Source: UKL13-2 sp964417885 (lineage in GTDB: Bacteria > Pseudomonadota > Gammaproteobacteria > Burkholderiales > Usitatibacteraceae). From it: 30,699 nucleotides of DNA. A program made the position numbers and the translations under genes. The stretch is from contig CAYQKN010000037.1 of assembly GCA_964417885.1 (NCBI GenBank), positions 1 through 30,699 on the forward strand, in the 5' to 3' direction. The notes below the pieces were generated by a model. The model was not told where the DNA came from. It was given only the letters and a program-made list of their open reading frames with translations, and did not search any database. Positions 26,715 to 30,699 of this stretch are shown here, in pieces (positions within the stretch are counted from its first letter, which is position 1; each line of letters begins with the position of its first letter).

Positions 26715-28685
26715 TCAGGCCGCCGCGGTCACCTGAACCGGCAGGCCGTTCAGCGCCGCGTTGCCGGATATGGCATCCAGCAGGGCGTGGTCGCTGAGGT
26801 CGTTATAGCTGACGCCGGCGTGCTGCTGCGCCAGGTGCAGGCGGGTGCCGCTGCGGTCATGGCCAAAACCATGCGGCAGGCAGACCACCCCCGGCATCAC
26901 CGCGGGCGAGGCTTCCAGCTCGACCCGGATACTGCCGATTCGCGACGCGATCTCCACCAGCTGGCCGCTCCGCAGGCCACGCGCGGCGACATCGTCCGGA
27001 TGCATCATCAGGTGATGGCGCGGCTTGCCTTTGACCAGGCGATGATAGTTGTGCATCCAGGAATTATTGCTGCGCACGTGGCGCCGGCCGATCAGTTGCA
27101 GCGGGGCGCCCGGCGCTGGCGCCAGCAGGTCGCGGTTGAAGCGCGCCATGTCGGCCAGCATCGGAGGCGGCGCGCAATCGATCTGCCGGTCGGCGGTTTC
27201 GATGCGGCCGGCCAGCGACGGCTGCAGCGGACCGAGGTCGATGCCGTGCGGTGCAAGCCGCAACGATGCCACGCTTTGGCCCTGGCTTTGCGGGCTTTTC
27301 GCCAGCATGCCGCCGACGATGTGTTCGAGCGCAGGCAGGGGGGTGAAATCGCGTCCCAGCCTGGCGGCCAGCCGCTGGCCGATGCCGGCAAAGATTTCCC
27401 AGTCGTAGCGCTCGTCGTCCGGGCGCGCCCACAGCGCGTCGTTNNNNNNNNNNNNNNNNNNNNNNNNNNNNNNNNNNNNNNNNNNNNNNNNNNNNNNNNN
27501 NNNNNNNNNNNNNNNNNNNNNNNNNNNNNNNNNNNNNNNNNNNCCGGGGGTGAGAATTTCCTCGGCCAGGGTGGCGACCGGCAGCTCGCCGCCGGACTCC
27601 GGCAGGCCGCGTACGCGCGATGCCCACTTGGCGTGGTGACCGGGGCGGGTGCCCGGTCCCGAGATCGGGATCAGCGGCGTGGTCGCCATGGTGCCGCCTT
27701 CGCGATCGAGGTTGCCGGTGACGATATTGAGCAGTTGCACCAGCCATTGCGCCAGGGTGCCGAACGGCTGCAGGCAGGCGCCGATGCGGCCATAGGCGAT
27801 TGCCGACCTTGCATGGGCGAATTCGCGCGCCATGCGCACAATCTGGTCCGCGCCGATGCCGGTCACGGCGGCCGCGGCGGCCGGCGTCACGTGCGCAATG
27901 GCCGCAAGGGCGGCGTCGAGATTTTTCAGCGGCAGCGCGGGGTTCGGCTTGAACGCACCATCGCCGCGGATCACGTTGATCATCGCCATCAGCAGCGCGG
28001 CATCGCTGCCCGGGCGGATGAAATGGTGTTCGCTGGCCATCTCCGCCGTTTCGCTGCGCCGCGGGTCGACCACCACCACCTTGCCGCCGCGCGACTGGAT
28101 CGCCTTCAGCCGCCGGGCGACGTCCGGCACCGTCATCATGCTGCCATTGGAGGCGATCGGGTTGCCGCCCAGGATCAGGAAATGGTCGGTGCGATCGATG
28201 TCCGGGATCGGAATCAGGAACTGGTGGCCGAACATCAGCAACGAGGTCAGCTGCTGCGGCAGCTGGTCCACCGATGAGGCGCTGAACGCACTGCGGGTTT
28301 TCAGCAGGCGCGCGAAATGCTGGATGCCCAGCAGTGTGCCCAGATTGTGCACCGAGGGATTGCCGGCATAGAAACCGACCGCGTTGTTGCCGTGCTGCTG
28401 GATCAGCGTGGCCAGCTGCTCCGCCGCCAGTTCAAATGCCTCGTCCCAGCCGATCTGCTGCCAGCTGTCCCCGCTGCGTTTCATCGGCTGCCGCAATCGA
28501 TCCGGATCCTCATGGATGTCCTTCAGCGCGACCGCCTTGGGACAAATGTGGCCGTGGCTGAACGGATCGGCGTCGTCACCGCGGATCGAGACGATGCGGT
28601 CGCCGTCGAGCTTGAATTCAAGGCCGCAGATCGCTTCGCACAGGTTGCAGGCGCGGTAGGCGGTACGGGTGGTGTTCTGCGGCAT
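26715..28685 (-). CDS. Molybdopterin-dependent oxidoreductase (FdhA/BisC-like), interrupted by an assembly gap
   Basis: The N-terminal [4Fe-4S] site is C-x2-C-x3-C (Cys13, Cys16, Cys20) plus Cys48 in GHICPKA. Then come Mo-bisMGD binding regions (LGGNPIASNG, VVVDPRRSETAEMA, HHFIRPGSDAALLMAM) and a C-terminal molydopterin dinucleotide-binding domain (HHLMMHPDDVAARGLRSGQLVEI, then LPHGFGHDR). The residue near the metal reads SSVDQLP, with no Cys or Sec, so ordinary formate dehydrogenase chemistry is not assured. No twin-arginine signal is present, so it is probably cytoplasmic. ATG 28685 follows GGAGG; a frame extension to 28781 crosses a riboswitch. The 100-N gap (27444-27543) removes part of domain III and probably more bases than shown. 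No partner subunit gene is adjacent. Confidence 0.85.
   Translation of the reverse strand: MPQNTTRTAYRACNLCEAICGLEFKLDGDRIVSIRGDDADPFSHGHICPKAVALKDIHEDPDRLRQPMKRSGDSWQQIGWDEAFELAAEQLATLIQQHGNNAVGFYAGNPSVHNLGTLLGIQHFARLLKTRSAFSASSVDQLPQQLTSLLMFGHQFLIPIPDIDRTDHFLILGGNPIASNGSMMTVPDVARRLKAIQSRGGKVVVVDPRRSETAEMASEHHFIRPGSDAALLMAMINVIRGDGAFKPNPALPLKNLDAALAAIAHVTPAAAAAVTGIGADQIVRMAREFAHARSAIAYGRIGACLQPFGTLAQWLVQLLNIVTGNLDREGGTMATTPLIPISGPGTRPGHHAKWASRVRGLPESGGELPVATLAEEILTPXXXXXXXXXXXXXXXXXXXXXXXXXXXXXXXXXXNDALWARPDDERYDWEIFAGIGQRLAARLGRDFTPLPALEHIVGGMLAKSPQSQGQSVASLRLAPHGIDLGPLQPSLAGRIETADRQIDCAPPPMLADMARFNRDLLAPAPGAPLQLIGRRHVRSNNSWMHNYHRLVKGKPRHHLMMHPDDVAARGLRSGQLVEIASRIGSIRVELEASPAVMPGVVCLPHGFGHDRSGTRLHLAQQHAGVSYNDLSDHALLDAISGNAALNGLPVQVTAAA
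27444..27543. other. Assembly gap of 100 N within the molybdopterin oxidoreductase
   Basis: Exactly 100 N, a common placeholder length. The frame is open on both sides and happens to stay in register. Protein before the gap ends ...LAEEILTP; after the gap it resumes at NDALWARPDDERYDWEIF. Confidence 0.95.
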
Positions 28686-28776
28686 GTTTCCTCCGGTTGT
28701 GACAGGCGCGGCATGATCCTGCCGCTGGCTGAAATGTACACGATTGATCGGTGTGGCGACCCGCCCGGTGGTAAAA

Positions 28777-28945
28777 TGCATCAGTCATCAGGGAGTAGCC
28801 TCCTTCCATCAGTGAAGGGATTGCGTCAACACACTTGGCCCCGGCCATGGCGCAATCGATCAGTCGATTTGGCGAGACTTTTGACATGCAATGCCGTTCG
28901 GAGTCGGACGGGCGCTGCATGTCATCTGTCATGTTCGTCCGACTC
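28777..28945 (+). promoter_or_regulatory. Second yybP-ykoY manganese riboswitch, leader of the GDT1/MneA gene
   Basis: Aptamer blocks: CAGGGAGTAGCC (28789-28800), GCGTCAACACACTTGG (28823-28838) and GGCGAGACTTT (28871-28881). Helices seen: CCTTC/GAAGG (28802-28806, 28814-28818); GATTGCG/CGCAATC (28819-28825, 28851-28857); P1 TGCAT+GTCA/TGAC+ATGCA (28777-28787 with a 2-nt bulge, and 28882-28890). Downstream, GACATGCA (28883-28890) can pair with TGCATGTC (28916-28923), and GAGTCGGACG (28901-28910) with CGTCCGACTC (28936-28945). The second hairpin ends just before the ribosome binding region. No T tract is present, so translation control is likely. Confidence 0.85.
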
Positions 28946-28958
28946 GCCAGGGCACTTC

Positions 28959-29525
28959 ATGGATGCATTCCTCGTTTCAACACTGGTGGTCGCGGTCGGC
29001 GAGATCGGCGACAAGACCCAGTTGCTCGCATTGTTGCTGGCCGCGCGTTTCCGCCGGCCGCTCCCCATCATTCTCGGCATTTTTTTCGCCACCATCCTCA
29101 ACCACGGCCTGGCCGGGGTGGTCGGCGAGCTGATCCGGTCGGCCCTCAGCCCGGAATTGCTGCGCTGGCTGCTGGGGCTGTCGTTCATCGGCATTGCGCT
29201 GTGGGCGCTCAAGCCCGACACGCTGGATGACGAACCGCGCGCGCAATCCAGCTACGGCGTGTTTGCGCTGACCTTCATCACCTTTTTCTTTGCCGAGATG
29301 GGTGACAAGACGCAGTTGGCAACCGTGGCGCTGGCGGCCAAGTATCCCGACCTGCTGCAGGTGGTTGCCGGCACCACACTGGGGATGCTGATTGCGGACG
29401 TGCCGGCGGTGATTCTCGGCGAGAAGGCGGCGCCAAAGCTGCCGCTGAAGGCAATCCGCATCGTTGCCGCCTGCATTTTTGCGCTGCTCGGTGTGCTGGT
29501 GCTGTTTGGCCTGTCGATCGGCTGA
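28959..29525 (+). CDS. mneA: GDT1/TMEM165 family (UPF0016) manganese exporter, MneA-like
   Basis: 188 aa inner-membrane protein with six helices in two homologous halves. Each half carries the family signature E-x-G-D-K-T: EIGDKT at 15-20 and EMGDKT at 113-118, the presumed cation site. Vibrio cholerae MneA, of this family, exports Mn2+; eukaryotic TMEM165/Gdt1 move Mn2+ and Ca2+. The yybP-ykoY riboswitch immediately upstream supports Mn2+ as the substrate here. ATG 28959 starts at the first helix with a weak site (CCAGGG) upstream. The frame is open back to 28317, but that stretch is antisense to the oxidoreductase and crosses the riboswitch. It is divergent from the molybdopterin oxidoreductase. 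Confidence 0.93.
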   Translation: MDAFLVSTLVVAVGEIGDKTQLLALLLAARFRRPLPIILGIFFATILNHGLAGVVGELIRSALSPELLRWLLGLSFIGIALWALKPDTLDDEPRAQSSYGVFALTFITFFFAEMGDKTQLATVALAAKYPDLLQVVAGTTLGMLIADVPAVILGEKAAPKLPLKAIRIVAACIFALLGVLVLFGLSIG

Positions 29526-29554
29526 CCATGTTGCCGGTCGAGCAGGCGGCGGCG

Positions 29555-30508
29555 TCAGGCGCCGTTCAGGCCGATTGAAAAGCCGGACCGGTCAATGGCG
29601 AGACGGGCCGGGGCGCCGACCGGCAGCGTGAGCTTTTTCGCCACGTGTCCAAACGGCAGGCCGGTCAGTACCGGGATCGTCAGCAGCGTGCGCAGTGTTT
29701 CCACCACGTGTTCCACCGAATACGGAAAACGTCCCGCCTCGGGCTCGCAATCGCTGAAGTCGCCAAGCACGATGGCGCGCTGCCGCTGCAGGATGCCGGC
29801 ATGAAACAGCTGCATGAACATGCGCTCAATGGCGTAGGGCTGCTCGGTGACTTCCTCGACAAACAGGATGCCGCCGTCGATTGCCGGCATGTAGGGGGTG
29901 CCGGTCAGGTGGGCGATCAGCGACAGGTTGCTGCCCCACAGCGGCCCGCGAATATCCTCGGGCGCATAGCCATGCTCACAGGTGAATGGCCCGGCCAGCA
30001 GTGGCTCCCCGCGCAGCACCGGCCAGCAATGCGCGTCCATGAAGTCATGGTCAGCCTGGATTTCAGCCGGGTCATCGGCGCCGCCGAAGTCAATGGCCGC
30101 GCCGGGACCGGCGTAGGTTACCAGCTGCGCCTTCGCCAGCGCGCCCAGGTTGAGGGCGGTGAAGTCGCTGAAGCCGATCAGCGGCTTGCGGGCCGCGGCC
30201 ACCAGTGGCCAGTCGACGCGGTGCAGCAGTCGCGACCAGCCGTAGCCGCCGCGAATCATCATCAGGCCGTCAATCGCCGGATCGGCCAAAAAACGGTGAA
30301 AGCTGGCGAGTCGCTCGTCATCGGTACCGGCAAAATAGCGCCACTGGCTGGCGGCCTCCGGCGCCACCACCACGCGGTAGCCGAGGTCCTGCAAACGCGC
30401 CACCGATTGTTCGTGGCGCGCGGCATGCACGACGCCGGATGGGGCGAACAGGCCGATGGTGGCCCCGGGCAGCAGCGGACGGGGCAGGGCGAAGGAAACA
30501 GGATGCAT
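29555..30508 (-). CDS. ldcA: LD-carboxypeptidase, S66 family (LdcA-like)
   Basis: 317 aa. Family enzymes remove the terminal D-Ala from tetrapeptides of recycled peptidoglycan in the cytoplasm; MccF relatives cleave microcin C. Catalytic triad residues are visible: Ser114 (GFSDFTALN), a Glu in FVEEV (218-219) and His288 (FGHV). The early motif MMIRGGYGWSRLL is typical. There is no signal peptide, as expected for a cytoplasmic enzyme. Start ATG 30508 lies 14 bp after the stop of the VOC gene, so the two are probably cotranscribed. It is convergent with the manganese exporter, 29 bp apart, with no clear terminator between them. Confidence 0.92.
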   Translation of the reverse strand: MHPVSFALPRPLLPGATIGLFAPSGVVHAARHEQSVARLQDLGYRVVVAPEAASQWRYFAGTDDERLASFHRFLADPAIDGLMMIRGGYGWSRLLHRVDWPLVAAARKPLIGFSDFTALNLGALAKAQLVTYAGPGAAIDFGGADDPAEIQADHDFMDAHCWPVLRGEPLLAGPFTCEHGYAPEDIRGPLWGSNLSLIAHLTGTPYMPAIDGGILFVEEVTEQPYAIERMFMQLFHAGILQRQRAIVLGDFSDCEPEAGRFPYSVEHVVETLRTLLTIPVLTGLPFGHVAKKLTLPVGAPARLAIDRSGFSIGLNGA

Positions 30509-30522
30509 GCGGCCGGCAGGTC

Positions 30523-30699
30523 TCAGGGCTTCTGCCGCATTTCGTTGAAGGCAATCAGGTTGCCGTCCGGATCGCGCAGCACAAACCAGCGCTTGCCCCA
30601 GGCATTGTCCTCCGGCGCAATCACGATGTGATCGCCAACCGGAATCTGGGCAAAGCGGGAATCGGCGTCGTGGATGTCCAGGTGCACGGTCGGCGAATG
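30523..30699 (-). CDS. VOC/glyoxalase-fold protein (5' end beyond window)
   Basis: 58 C-terminal residues are visible, running from the window edge to a TGA at 30523. The segment TVHLDIHDADSRFAQIPVGD, the WGKRWFVLRDPDGNLIAF block and a short tail match the C-terminal beta-alpha-beta unit of vicinal-oxygen-chelate proteins (glyoxalase/bleomycin resistance/dioxygenase superfamily). The His in TVHLD and the Glu/Asn-containing final strand are in the usual metal-ligand area, but the other half is missing. Its substrate is unknown. It is the upstream gene of a likely two-gene unit with ldcA. Confidence 0.8.
   Translation of the reverse strand, partial: HSPTVHLDIHDADSRFAQIPVGDHIVIAPEDNAWGKRWFVLRDPDGNLIAFNEMRQKP

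Noticed and set aside
28317..28958. Upstream extension of the Mn exporter frame
   Set aside because: It runs antisense through the oxidoreductase and across the riboswitch; the first helix and family start are at 28959.

Overview
This is a 30.7 kb GC-rich, gene-dense piece of a proteobacterial chromosome. It is most likely betaproteobacterial (Burkholderiales/Rhodocyclales-like); I infer this from gene content, not from a marker gene. The clues are a livF plus PaaK-like ligase pair, a one-cysteine DksA with a long Lys/Ala/Pro tail, an EAL-CBS-GGDEF protein, a PsiF protein and Fbp-type iron import. I see no rRNA, tRNA, CRISPR array, transposase or phage gene. A run of 100 N at 27444-27543 marks an assembly gap inside one gene.

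Layout. 1-1.8 kb: the end of a branched-chain amino acid-type ABC cassette (livF), overlapping a PaaK-like adenylate-forming enzyme. 1.9-6.0 kb: a ferric iron uptake set split into three units, fbpC (-), fbpA (+) and fbpB (-), with Fur-box-like palindromes at both promoter regions. 6.1-7.4 kb: a yybP-ykoY manganese riboswitch followed by a TerC/Alx exporter. 7.6-11.1 kb: dksA, an NlpC/P60 endopeptidase and an EAL-CBS-GGDEF protein. 11.1-15.3 kb: a TPMT-type methyltransferase (-), then a lipoprotein hydrolase-natA-natB operon joined by 4-base overlaps. 15.4-17.4 kb: a YoaA/DinG iron-sulfur helicase. 17.5-22.8 kb (-): an ABC ATPase/FtsX permease/membrane-fusion operon, followed by a TPR-like lipoprotein. 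23.1-26.2 kb: a beta-propeller sensor diguanylate cyclase. 26.2-28.7 kb (-): a PsiF protein and a molybdopterin oxidoreductase. 28.8-29.5 kb: a second yybP-ykoY riboswitch followed by a GDT1/MneA-type manganese exporter. 29.5-30.7 kb (-): an LD-carboxypeptidase and the end of a VOC/glyoxalase gene.

How the parts fit. The main theme is metal homeostasis. Fur-type control of Fe(III) uptake sits beside one manganese exporter under a Mn riboswitch, and a second exporter from an unrelated family, 22 kb away, has its own riboswitch of the same class. Cyclic-di-GMP is a smaller theme, with one intact diguanylate cyclase and one EAL protein whose GGDEF half is degenerate.

The least expected structure is a family of 66-bp palindromes with three copies, at 1818-1883, 17422-17487 and 22950-23015. 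All are exactly 66 bp, with 24-nt arms and an 18-nt centre that is not fully symmetric. They lie between genes, and one supplies the last codons and the stop of the helicase gene. They look like a REP/MITE-type family that I cannot name.
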